Source: Anaeramoeba flamelloides
Taxonomy: Eukaryota; Metamonada; Anaeramoebidae
Reading direction: 5' to 3'
DNA length: 64,000 nt
Assembly: GCA_027625915.1 (NCBI GenBank)
Contig: JANTQA010000032.1
Span: forward strand, 10,416,001 to 10,480,000
Each line of letters opens with the position of its first letter. Position 1 is the stretch's first letter. A program made the translations under genes and the position numbers. A model generated the notes under the pieces. It did not search any database and was not told the origin of the DNA. It was given only the letters and a program-made list of their open reading frames with translations. Positions 34,901 through 46,085 of this stretch are shown one piece after another.

Positions 34901-37900
34901 TCCTTTTATGGAATGGGAAGTTAAATAAAGTTTGGCTTGTGTCACCTTATGTAGGATATGGGTATGTGTTGTACGATTAGATATTACTTGGTTATTTTTG
35001 GATTGTATTTAAGATTACAAAATTATGGGTAATGATAAACAATTAGAAATTTTCAATTCAAGTACATTTTCTCTCATTTAGTTAATACTATTTCGAAATG
35101 ATCAGAAATGTTACAGTCATTCAGGATACTTATTCCTTTCAAACAAAATGGGTTGAATACCATTCCCTAAAATTTAATTTTTTGAATTTTGATATTTTCA
35201 GAAAAAAATTTTTTTTCGAAAAAATGCCAAATTTACCTTTATACTGAGTATATTGGCACCAGTGTTTCATAGAAGTTGTTCAAAAAGTGTTTTTTCGTGG
35301 TTAAAAAATTTTCGAGTATTTTCGATTTTCGGGTATTTTCGGGAATATTTGATAGATTCTTTTGAAATATCAAAATTTCAATCATTTTTTCACATTTTTT
35401 TGCTTTTTTTTTTTTTTAACCTTTTTGTTCTTAAAATTTCGTTTTATTATTGCAAGGTATAAGTCACTCGATAAAAATATGTTATTCTAATGCTATTGAA
35501 ACCGTGAGAATAATTTTAGAAAAATTATAGTGATTTCGATAGAATTTTATTTGGATTTTCAATTGGAGATCACAAAGAACACTGTTGTTTTACTCTAAAC
35601 GGGTTCTTAAGTATTTTGGATTTTTAATTTTTACGAAAATATTTTGATTTATATGACTTATTGCATATGGATATCAAATATATTCCCTGATGTATATTAT
35701 TCAAGTTATTTCTTATTTGTTTTTTCAAGGTCGATTATAAAAAAAATAATTGATATTTGTAAAATTTTTTGTCCACCTTTGACAGAAACAAAGTTTATAT
35801 TCATTTCTCATCAAATATGGATTAACTGTACTGGTGAACAAACAGAAAAATTAATATAGCTAAAAAAGACTAAATATTAAATTTCCTAAATAAAACCCTA
35901 TTAAAAAACTACTTTGAATAAATTTTATTCATTTTTTAAAATTCGAAAAAGAAATTATTTAATAAGAATTTTGTGGTAATCCTTTGAACAAAAATGAATT
36001 AAAAAAGATTTCCAAGAGAAATTATTCTCATTATTATAAATAATGTCAAAATGATTCAGACAACTTAAGAACTCTAAAATATTGCAAGAGCAAAATCAAT
36101 AATTTAAGAATGTTGCGATATTGGTATGTTGTGATTTTTAGAATACAAATTAATGCAAAATTGCTTATTTATTAGAATATTTTTTTTTTTAAAAAAATAG
36201 AATTCTTTCATTCATTTTTCAAAATATAAAAAAACAATAATTAACTTTTATTTTGAATTCTTTTCAAATCAAATCTTGATGATTATTAATTTTAAAAAAA
36301 TGTTTCAAATTTCCAAATAGTAATATTATAAAACGGTCTCTAGTCAATTTTTCTATTATACTCCAACCTCAATGACTTTCTTATTTAATCTTAAATTTTA
36401 TTGCATTTCTTGTATATTAAACTGTGATATTCAGGAAAAAATATTCTGAAATTTTTTTAAAAAATCTGAAATAATGAAAAAAATGAAACTTTTAGCCAAA
36501 AAAAATTTAAATAAACTTTGTTTCTGTCAAATTGGAATATCCAAAAAAAAACATTTTTTTCAAATACCAATTATTTTATATAATTAAACTTTGAAGAACA
36601 AATAAGAAATAAGAAGAATAATACACACTAAAGAATTGTTGATATCCGTCTGAAAGAAAACTAATAAATCAATAGATTTTCTTAAAAATATGAAAAACTC
36701 AAATTCTTATGGCTTTATTGAGAAAAACAAGAATGTTCGTTTTGATCTCCTACTGGTATTTGAATATTAAATAGGAAACAATTTTCACTTCATTTTGCAT
36801 ACTTTCTTTTAGAAATCAAGTCCCAAAACGAAGTGTGTTGGGATTTGTGGTTCTCTATTTGAAAAAGGAAATGAAAATGAAGTGAAAATTTTTCACATTT
36901 ATTATTCAACTATCAGGATCAAAGATTGAATAAAATTCCAATAGAAATCAATATGATTTCTCAACAATCATTTCCACAGTTTCAATAACCTTAAAATAAC
37001 ACATTTTTACCAAGTTACTATTGATCTTGCAATAATAAAAATTTTTGCAACTGAATTATGTGTCAAAAAAAAATCGAAAAAAAATTAAAACAAAAATGTG
37101 CAAAAATGATTTCAATTTGGAAAATTTCCAAAATAAATTTCTTCTTCTAATATCTATGCAAGCACTTTAAGCACATGTAATTTTCACCTATTACAACTGT
37201 GCTTATTTGACTGGAAAATGGTTTAGTAATAAAAAAAAAATAAAGGATTTGTGATTTTTATTTATAGTTCAAACAAATTTCAAGAGACTATAAGAATAGT
37301 TATTCCTTTTAAAAAAAGATTATAAACTTTTAATCTAATTAATTCCAGAAATTAAAAAACTAAAATTTACTCCTTAAAATTATTTTGACATTATACATTT
37401 TTAAAAAATATCAATTTGATATTAAAAGGGTTTGTAACATTCCAATACCTAGAAGATGCAACTGATGCTTATAATAAATTAAATGGAACAATTTTTGGTG
37501 GTAGAAGATTAAGATTAGATTATGATCAAGGAGTAGAAAATAAAGGTCATCTAAGAACGAATAGAAGAGGATACAATAGAAATTATCATTATCAACAAAA
37601 TCATTACTCAAGTTATCGTAAAAGTAGAAGCAGAAGTAGAAGCAGAAGCAGAAGCAGAAGTAGAAGTAGGAGTAATTCACCTGATCGCTATAATCGCAAA
37701 CGTGAAGAAAATAATAGCATTTCGAAGAGCAGAAGTAGGAGTAGGAGTAGGAGCAGGAGTGGGAGTAGAGGTCGAAGTAGGAGTAGAAGAGGAAATAACA
37801 ATAGAAGTAGGAGTAGAGGTGGAAGTAGGAGCAGGAGCAGAAGTAGAGGTAGGAGTGAAAGCAGAAGTAGAAGCAGGAGTAGAAGTAGAGGAGGAAGCAG

Positions 37901-38279
37901 GAGTAGAAGTAAAAGTAGGAGCTTAAATAAAGAGCTTCAAAATAATTCAAAAACTCAAAATGTTGAAAAAAAACCACTAAATTTGGAAATAGGTGATAAT
38001 AATTCACGATCAAAATCCAAATCTCCTTCTCGTTCAAAATCAAATAGCCCAAAGAAAGATGAAATTAACAATAACAAAGATGGTATAATAATTTAACTTT
38101 AATTTTTTTTTTTTTTCTGATCCCTTTGAAATTGGTTTTCTTTATCCCTTTTTAAATTTTTTTTATATTTGTTCTCCCATTTTACATTTCATTAATATTA
38201 AAAAAAAACTCAAATAGAAAAAAAAGAAGATTCAAATAAAGAACAAGAAGAATCAACAAAAAACGCTGACCAAAACTAG
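31973..38279 (+). CDS. SR splicing factor with one RRM, Tra2-like layout
   Basis: Six exons: 31973-32022, 32118-32186, 32271-32337, 32444-32546, 37429-38082 and 38218-38279, giving 334 residues. Exons join in frame at GT-AG sites. The N-terminal part is Arg/Ser/Tyr-rich (RSPERYSRKK). One RNA recognition motif follows, with RNP2 LYVGNI (exon 3) and RNP1 KGFVTF (split across exons 4 and 5), ending GRRLRLDYD. Then comes a long RS domain of alternating SR dipeptides (about 37620-37925) and a Ser/Lys/Glu-rich tail ending in TAG. The RS-RRM-RS order is that of Tra2-type splicing activators, though an SRSF-type protein is possible. The role would be exon recognition in nuclear pre-mRNA splicing, with the RS domain phosphorylated. 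Introns 1, 2, 3 and 5 are 84-135 bp. Intron 4 is 4882 bp and cuts the RRM just before RNP1. Confidence 0.9.
32911..33144. mobile_element. CTGGTATTTG-type MITE, copy 1
   Basis: The left end is TTACTCGTATTTGCATAAT. The reverse complement of the right end is TTACTGGTATTTGCATAAT. Inside are repeated TTTTCATTTTCAGGA blocks. Relatives lie at 36751-36916 and 48388-48646, all inside giant introns. Confidence 0.7.
34490..35870 (+). repeat. interspersed repeat A, copy 3, interrupted
   Basis: The left part (34490-34579) and right part (35360-35870) are contiguous in the other copies. They are separated here by the 780-bp MULE-like insertion. It ends in the family's GAAACAAAGTTT signature near 35785-35797. 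Confidence 0.7.
34580..35359. mobile_element. MULE-like MITE with 9-bp target duplication
   Basis: A 780-bp element flanked by TTTTGAAAT at 34571-34579 and 35360-35368. Long inverted ends (about 100-110 bp) share AAATATTCCCGAAAA, TTTTTTAACCAC and GCCAATATACTCAGT. A 9-bp duplication with long inverted ends is typical of the Mutator superfamily. Excising it restores an uninterrupted repeat A, which confirms both borders. The interior has no coding frame and a strong G+T bias on the plus strand (34760-34990). Confidence 0.85.
36480..37240 (-). repeat. interspersed repeat A, copy 4 (inverted), with nested insertion
   Basis: The reverse complement runs from ACCATTTTCCAGTCAAAT to GAAACAAAGTTT, matching the other copies. 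It is broken near 36751-36916 by a CTGGTATTTG-type MITE. With copy 3 it forms a long inverted pair inside the SR intron. Confidence 0.75.
36751..36916. mobile_element. CTGGTATTTG-type MITE, copy 2, nested in repeat A
   Basis: The left end is CTGGTATTTGAATATTAAAT. The reverse complement of the right end is CTGATAGTTGAATAATAAAT. Both arms continue into AATTTTCACTTCATTTT. It sits inside repeat A copy 4 at a point where other copies are continuous, so it is younger than that repeat. Confidence 0.75.
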
Positions 38280-39329
38280 AAGTACATTCAATTTACAATT
38301 ATTTATTATTTTTTCTTTTAAAAAACTTTTTTTTTTTTTAATTTTATTATTTTTTAATAACTATTAAAAGTACCAAAAAATAATACTTTTCTGAAGATCA
38401 GTAATTAATAATCTTTTATTTTTATTTTTTATTTTTTTTTTTTTATTTTTATTTTCATTTACTCAATTAAGGTTTGAGTTTCAAGATATTTTGAAGATTG
38501 ATACTATATATACTAGAAGAAGAAGATTAAATATAAAGTAAAAAAATATCAAAAGTAAAAAATAATTTTACGATCTTTGAAGAAAATCTGAAGAGATGAT
38601 ATATTAAAATAATAGATACAGAATGTGTATATATAGACAGATAAAGATCTCGAAAGATTGAAAGATAGATAGATAAATATAGATATTAACTATATTATTT
38701 TTTAAAAATGTAAGCCTTGTTTGAGGGATGTGATCGATCAAATATTTTTTTAAGCTGAAGAATAATGACTTTTTTCTGATCTAAATTGTAGATAATCTTA
38801 ATTTTTCGATTTTTCTGTTGCTACGAAGTCCCTGAAAGAAATAATATCAATAAATTCTTTTTGATAATTAACTAGCTCTCCGATAATTTTCCACTGACGA
38901 AGAAAACTAAGAAGATTTCATTCAAATATGAGAAACGAAATAAAACAGAATGATTCCAAAATTGATCCAAATTAGATATCATCACTATAACTAATTTTGG
39001 GAAGATGTTTCAAAACCATTAAAAATGTTATTATATTTGATCCTTGAAAATTGTTCATAAAATAACTTGAATTGAATCAACTGTTCATTGAGATACAGAG
39101 AATTTTGCTTTTTTTAAACAATATTTTTTTTTTCTTTTAGATTTTTTTTTTTTTGAAATTTTTTTTTTGCAAATTTCATTATTTAACTTTTTTTGAATAT
39201 TAAATAAAATTTAATATTATAAATTGTGCTGATTAACTTTTATTTTACTAAAAACCAAATAAAAATAAAAATATTAATCCCTTTTAAAAAATTTTTAATA
39301 AAAAAAAATTAATATGTTTTTTTTATTAT

Positions 39330-40025
39330 TATTTTAAGAGAGGTGTTTTTAACATAATTACCCCTAGTTTGCCGTTAGGTTTTTATTTCAAAAATTAAAA
39401 AAAATCGACGTTAGCTTTTCCAGAATTTAAAAGAATGGAGAAAAATCAAAGATTTTATTCAATTCTTTTAAATTCTGGAAAAGCTAGGCACTCTAAGGCA
39501 CTTTCGTTCGGTTTTTTTTAATTTTGGATTATACCGAAAATTTATTAAAATTTTCTGTTTATTTCAAGAATTAAAAAAAACTGCAGTTAGCTTTTCCAAA
39601 ATTTAAAAGAATTGAATAAAATCAATGATTTTTACTCTATTCTTTTGAATTCTGGAAAAAAGCTTGGTTAAGTTTTCTTGGATTTTCTGGTTATTCCGAA
39701 AATCATTTGATTTCGTTAGGTTTTTTTTACTTTTTGAAATAAACCGAAAATTTATTAAAATTTTCTGTTTATTTCAAAAAGTAAAAAAAACCTAGAACAC
39801 TTTACAAATAAAACAGAAAATTCAATAAAATCGCCTTTAGGTTTTTTTTAATTTTTGAAATAAAACAAAAATCCTTAAATTTTCTTTTTATTTCTTAAAT
39901 GAAAAAAAACCTAGGCACTCTACGGCACGCTACAACACTCTACGACGATTCCCAAATTATTAATATTTTAATTTAGAAATTTTATTAAAGACTCAAAAAT
40001 AAGTTTACTATTTGCTCTCGTACTA
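39330..40025 (-). repeat. composite double-hairpin repeat, copy 2 (expanded)
   Basis: Five hairpins in a row: X at 39411-39488 and 39588-39666 (arms AGCTTTTCCAGAATT), and Y at 39509-39580, 39714-39794 and 39837-39915 (a T-rich GGTTTTTTTTAATTTTTGAA arm facing its complement). GGCACTCTA direct repeats follow (39910-39945), then a decayed relative of the 18026-18223 frame. Confidence 0.75.
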
Positions 40026-40029
40026 AACT

Positions 40030-40680
40030 AGGTTCCAAAATTTTGTACACAGTTTAAACAGTTGAAAGAACATCATTACTGCACTTTAAATTCAATTTAG
40101 AAAGAATTTTGATTTTACAAACTTATTTCATTTTTTGTCTTTTTTGTTTTGTTTTCATTTCCTTTTTTGCAGTTACGTAATCTGTTTCCTTTGATCTGAA
40201 AATGTTTTTAGATGGTTGATAGAAGGTTAATGTTGAGTGTGTTAAATTGGGAAATAACATACAATTGGTCCATGGATCTTAACATTTGATCGATCAACAA
40301 TTGTTGGTGAAATTTTAACAAATTAACCAATACATTTTTTGTTCCACTCGTTTCATTATTTTGGAAAAACCTGTTTTTATTTTTGATTTTTATATTTTTT
40401 TCTTTTATTTGGATTAAAATGATTACTTATTAAAACATTAATACTGGGTAACTTAAATGTGGTTTTATATTAGGTTTGGAAAAATATAATAAATTGAGTT
40501 TTTTTTTTTGGCTATTTTTGATTTTGGGTGTGTCTAAATTTTTGGAATGGGGTTTAATTCAACTTTTGATTTTTTTTTCTCAGAACATCAGAAATATAAT
40601 TATTTTTTTAATTATATTAGAAATATTGATTTTTTTAAATTCAGATTTCCAGAAAGTTCCATAGAAAATTATCCAAATCT
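40030..40680 (+). repeat. interspersed repeat D, copy 2
   Basis: Collinear with 10985-11600, sharing CACAGTTTAAACAGTTGAAA, ACTTAAATGTGGTTTTATAT and TTTTTGGAATGGGGTTT. It starts directly after the hairpin cluster. Confidence 0.65.
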
Positions 40681-42522
40681 TCAATGATATCTAATTTTTT
40701 TTTTCCTAATTTACTCACTTTTTTTTTTTTTATTGTTCTTAGCCTAAGAATATCATTTTAAATCATTTGTGAATTTTCTATTTTAAACTTGAATTTTAAC
40801 TCTTTCATTTTAAATATTATTTCTAGTTGGTTTTTGAGAATTTCAAAGAATTATCCAAAATCGAAGATTTTACTTAATTCTTTTGAATCCTTGAAAAAAT
40901 GTTGTATAGTTTTTTTAGGAAATAAGTACGTTTTTCAAATTTTGCGTTCCACAAGTTATGAGAAACTGAATTCTTCAAATCATTTCTTTAACCAAATACA
41001 TTGATATTTTAATATATACGTGAGTGGAATATATCTGATTTTATTATATTTTCAAATCAACTTAAAAAAAAAATGGAATTCAAATAAAAGAATAGATTGA
41101 TCAAGAAAAAATCAATAAAAATCATTTATTTCTTGATCTTATCTGTAACATTTGATACAATTAATTATTCTTAATGTGAGTTTTCTTTTTAATTCTTAAC
41201 GTAAATACTTCATTTGTAAAAATTTTGAGAAACAAATTACTTTTTATTTCCAAAGAATTTCCAAAATGAATTTAAAAATCCTATTTTCATTCAATTCGTC
41301 TAATTCTTGATTGGGTTAAGAAAATAAGATATTTTTTAAATTTCTCTTCAGAAATAAAGATTTATTGGACAAATTTGTTTGATTTTATAATTATTTATTT
41401 TCCATTAAAATAAGAACTAAAAATAATTTATTAATCTGATGGATATTTTTTTTAATTTGTTTATTATTTTAGGTTGAATCTTTAGTAACTGTTTTTTGAT
41501 TCCTAGAATTCAACCCTTTTATTTTAATTTTTGAAATAGTATTCTTTATTTTGATATTGTTTGATAAAAATATTTGAAAAAAGAATTTAGAAAAGCTAAT
41601 TTGTAAAAAAATATTTTTGTAAAATAATAATAAATAGTAATGACGGCGAGAAATTTATGGTTATAAATTGTTTGTATTCATACAAATTAAGAAGATAAAG
41701 AAAACCATTTTTCGAAAATAGGCTTTTATCAATTTTTTTTTTTTTTCATTTTTGGTTTCAACAAATTTATCTGGAAAAGTGATCTTCTTGTTTAGTCATC
41801 AAAAAAAAAAGATTTTTTTCAAATAAACACCTTTTTGGTACTATTTTTTTTTTTGGTTTACACTTTGATTAATTTCAAGTATTCCCATAAACATATTTCG
41901 AGATCCAAAACCAAATTTAATATACCCAAAAATTGAATCAAAAAAAATGTTCAAAAAATTGAAAAATGAAAGATTCAACTCAGAAATACTTTGATTCTTT
42001 TCAGAAATAGAATAGTGAATGGTATTTTGGTTTCAAAGTTACAATATCCCATGGCACTCCAAAAATATTTTTCAGTAATGTTGTCTCACTATTAAAATTT
42101 TTCAAAATTGGTAAAAGGTACTTACTTACTTAATAATAAATTCATTTTTTTTGTAACCATTTTTCCAATAAATACTATCTTTTTTCCTTTCCCTTTTTCT
42201 TTTATAACTTTTATTAAATTGAAATTGTCTTGAAATTAAGATTTATTATTTTTTTGTAAAAAAATACAGTAATCGTCCTAAAAGAAATATTAAAGATTTT
42301 TTCAAAATAATTTCAAGATCTCTGAAAATGTAATTGGTTTGGTGTAAAACCACCTGAGGAATTAATCAAATTGTTGATGAGAAACGAAATCGAAAAAGAA
42401 TGTTTCTTGCTTATTTTGAATTTATTTGCGAATAAACAATTGGTAAAAGAAATTTCAAAAAAACAAAAAAAAAAAAAACTGTTTGGTTATTTCTATTAAA
42501 AGCTTTATTTTGAAAAATTTTT

Positions 42523-43279
42523 TTACATTAAGTTCTCAATCTCAAGTTTTATTGTTTCAATTTCTCTTTTTAATTGTGAGCCAGGCTCTTGAAGAATGGC
42601 ACAAGCTGCCATAGGTCTTTCTATTTCACAAGATCGACCAAGTTCAACGGTGCTTGGGAGAAAACAAAAAGGTACGCTTTTGTCTTGGCATAATAGTGGT
42701 ATATGAAGAAGAACTTCTAAAGGATGGGTATCAGCAGCAAGTACAACAAATTCAATGTTTTGTTTTTTTAGGCTTTTTGTAGTCTCATTTACTCCTTTAA
42801 TTGTTTTAATTTTTTGTTTTTGTTTTTATTTTTGTTTTGTTTTTGTTTTTATTTTGTTTTGTTTTGTTTTGGAAATTTATGAGAAGAGTTACAATTTTTA
42901 AAAGAAAGAGCAAAAAGAGAATAAAACAAACGAACAAAAAGATAAAAACATTTGGTGAAAAGATTAAAAGATTGAAAGTTAGAATTTTATTACCTTTTTT
43001 AAGTTGTGAACATTGGTTTGCTGACTTACACAGATCAAGAATTTTTACAACAAGCTTTTTTGGGGCAGTTGGTTTGATTCGATCTTTTTTTGAGACTTGT
43101 GGGATAGTCAGATCTTTTAATTGTTGGGGTTTCTTTTTTTCATTTCGTGCTTTCTTTTTCCTTTTATTGACCTTTTTTTCTTTTTTAAACTCCTTCTTGG
43201 CATTCTTTTCTTTGTTTTCTTTCTTTTCTTTGTTCACTTTTTTTTCTTTCTTTTGTTTATTTGATTTTGGTTGGTTCAT
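42523..43279 (-). CDS. SNU13: SNU13 (15.5K), L7Ae-family RNA-binding protein
   Basis: Two exons (43279-42994 and 42794-42523) joined in frame across a 199-bp GT-AG intron give 185 residues. Residues from about 82 onward match SNU13/NHP2L1: KKGVNETTKS (family RKGANEATKT, the kink-turn RNA-binding segment, split by the intron), FVVLAADTHPLEVLLHIPLL and the C-terminal EPGSQLKREIE. SNU13 binds the U4 snRNA 5' stem-loop in the U4/U6.U5 tri-snRNP and box C/D snoRNAs. Human SNU13 has 128 residues. The extra length is a Lys/Glu-rich N-terminal extension of about 75 residues, which may be a nuclear or nucleolar localisation signal. The related NHP2 and L7Ae were considered, but the LCQDKSVPFVF segment with GRSCEIERPMAA fits SNU13 best. 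Confidence 0.9.
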
Positions 43280-43949
43280 TTTAATATTCCAAATACGTAA
43301 TCAATGAAAAACTAAAAAAAATGAGAATTCGGATAAATATACTTTTTGCGAAACTTTGAAAGAAATTAGAAGTACCTCCGTTCTATAGGTTCAGTGTGTC
43401 ATTCAGTTAAAAAAAAAAAAGAAAATTTTTAAGTTTTTTGAATTAACATGATTAAACACAGCTTTAACAATTTGTAATAATTTTTTTGATTTCTTTATGT
43501 TCTAATAGTTATCACGAGAGATATAAAAAATAATTATTAAGTTTTTTATTTCACAAAATTCGTCATACTCAAAGTCATTATATTGATTCGAGACTTTGAT
43601 TTATTTTTTTCCCAAAAGTTAATAGAGTTCTTATTTCTCTGAAGGTTCGAACTAACTGGTAAGTAAAAGCCTTCCTTGTCTTTTGAAAAATGACTTTTCC
43701 TTCTGAGAAGAATTCATTTTTATCATTTAATTTTCCGTTCAAAGATCTAATCCTTTTTTGTTTTGGATTTCAGGATCACAAAAAGAAAAAGAGAAATTTA
43801 CACAAACTTTTTATTTGAAATAATCTCACCTTTATTGAAATTATTAGAGTATTTATACCCAAACAACATTTGAAATCCAATCTTATTTTCAAAATAAAGC
43901 AAATTTTGTTATAATTTATGATCAAAAAAAATTGATCTTTTTTTTTTTT

Positions 43950-44520
43950 TTATTGTAATTTAAGGGAGGAGTATTTACTTTTTCTTTGCCATTAGGTTTT
44001 TCAGAACTAAAAAGACTTGAGTAAAATCTTAGATTTTACTCTTTTCTAATAAATTCTGCAAAACAACCTTTAACTTTTCTTGAATTTACTGTTAATTGAG
44101 AAAATAAATCAATTTTCAGAATAAAACAGAAAACTCAAAAAAATTTAACGAAAATCTATTGATTTTACTTATAAACAGAAAATTCAAGAAAACCAACATG
44201 TGATTTTTTTTAATTTAAGACATAATAAGAAAATTCCCTAAATTTTCTGTTTATTTCAAGAATTAAAATAATATCAATTATCCTTTCCAGAATTCTAAAA
44301 GAATTGAGAAAAATCAAAGATTTTGCTTAATAATTTGAATTCTGAAAAACTAGGCACTCTATAACACTCTATTGTACTCTATTAAACTCTATGACATTTT
44401 ACGACATTTTACGACATTTGACGACACTTGACGACACTTAAAGTACTTCCTTTATTCTTAAACTTCTATTTGAAAAATATTTTATTGGATTCAAAAATAC
44501 ATTGCTACAAGGAAAAAATA
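43950..44520 (-). repeat. composite double-hairpin repeat, copy 3
   Basis: It starts AAGGGAGGAGTATTTAC like copy 1's AGGGAGG start. It contains two worn X hairpins (43995-44065; 44278-44348) and a Y hairpin (about 44190-44270). A tandem tract of ACTCTAT and then CGACATTTTA units follows (44350-44450), and then a decayed relative of the 18026-18223 frame. Confidence 0.65.
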
Positions 44521-46085
44521 AATTCTGAAAATGAAAGTTAGCCAAACCACACAATGAATTCCAGTTATACATCCTTTATAAAATATTTTTTCATAGTTAT
44601 GATAATTTTATGTAATTAAGAATAGGGACTTATTCAACTCATTAAGATTGAATACACCGTTTTTCAAAATTACCCAATTTTTAGAAAACAACTCCTATTT
44701 TTGGTGGATTTTTTTTTTTTTTAAAAAAATAAGTTACAATGAATGAACTTTAAATTGAACACCAAACAAGAAAAGGGATTACACATTAAAACTAATTGCA
44801 TAAAAAAAATACAGGAATGTATATAAAAACTTTAATATGAAAAAAAAATAACACAAAAAAAAATATTCCAAAAAGAGAAAAAAATCTTTTTTTCAATTTA
44901 ATTTAGCGATATCTTTTGAAAGAAATATTTGATTTTATTTTAAAATTGAAAAAATATGATTCTTTTAAGACTATTAAAAAAAAATATACGAATAATCTCT
45001 CCACTAAGTCAAAATAAATATTTCAAAAAATTTACAATTAAAAATAAAAAAAAAAATATTTATAGAAATTTTCATTTCTTTTTCAATTTCCATTAATATT
45101 TAATAAAGTTGTAAACCCTTTTCAAAATTTTTATACATAATAATGTTTATTATCTGAGGGTATATCAAAAATTCGAAATTTAGAGATTTATTTTTGAAAA
45201 ACAAATTCCATGTCAGGATGTATTTCCCACTAGTACTCAGATATATCATCTTTACTTTACAAAGATACCAACCAAGTTATACCACCTTGTAACAAAAATT
45301 AATCTTTTTAATATTTTAAATTATGATGCAAAACATCTATATTACATTTTAACGATTTCTATACTTAAATGTTAGGAAATTTGGAAAATTATACTTTAAT
45401 TTGAAATAAATTTTGTTTCTCTCTTGTTGAACCCCCTTGGTGATTTTCAGTATTTTTTATAATCTTAATTTTAACTCGATAACACTTCTTGAATAGGAAG
45501 TAGGGTTTTTCACCCAGAAGCAATATCAAAAAAAATATTATTTTTTTTTTTTTTTTATTATTTTTGAAGAAGTATAAATTAGAACATAGATGTTATTTTA
45601 CTTATTTTATTTTTAGAAAATTTTCACCGAAAAATCATATATCCCACAATTGTTCATCACAAATACAGAATTTAAAAGTTTTCCTGATCAAAAAAGAAAA
45701 AACCAAAAATTGACAAAAAAGAAAAAATAAAAATACACTTTTCATTTAAAATAATACATTGGCAAAAAAAAGAAACATTGTATAATAATTTTCGTTTATT
45801 TAGTTTAGTTTGATAATTGGTCATAAATGTGTATTCCGGAAGTTTTTTTTAATGTTTTTTAATTCTATTTTCTTTTTTATCTTTTTTTTTTTTTTTTTTT
45901 TTTTTTTGATTCCTTCAATATGTTTACTCTTGCTTTTTGTTTTGTATTTTCAAGTTACTTGTACCCTTGCTTTCCACTGTCTCAATATCAACAACTAACT
46001 ACTTCTTCTATTCATCTTTTGATTCTTCTTTCCATTATAAGGCATTAAGTTCTCAAAAAAATCTAAAATAACACCTATATCAAAA

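Larger units (their letters stand above)
32547..37428 (+). other. giant intron 4 of the SR factor (4882 bp)
   Basis: Donor GTAATT after AACAAAG and acceptor TTAAAAG before GGTTTGTAAC restore the RRM in frame (KG-FVTF). It contains two MITEs of the CTGGTATTTG family, two oppositely oriented repeat A copies and a nested MULE-like MITE. No coding sequence is seen inside. Confidence 0.85.
38280..42522. other. gene-free region with hairpin repeat and repeat D
   Basis: It lies between the 3' ends of the SR gene (+) and SNU13 (-). It carries AGAT-rich microsatellite sequence near 38640-38690, the composite hairpin cluster (39330-40025) and repeat D copy 2. I see no supported gene. The frames at 40476-41004 fall inside repeat D or are Phe/Ile-rich. 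Confidence 0.65.

Noticed and set aside
37411-38052. 213-codon frame on the minus strand opposite the RS domain
   Set aside because: It is the complement of the purine-rich SR-dipeptide codons, giving Tyr/Phe/Ser/Cys monotony. The plus strand has the RRM and RS domain.
39330-40025. CRISPR-like array reading of the hairpin cluster
   Set aside because: The repeats are palindromic modules of unequal length without regular spacers or cas genes, in a eukaryotic genome.
42837-43307. 156-codon plus-strand frame across SNU13
   Set aside because: Phe-rich mirror of the Lys-rich SNU13 N-terminus and intron. No domain.
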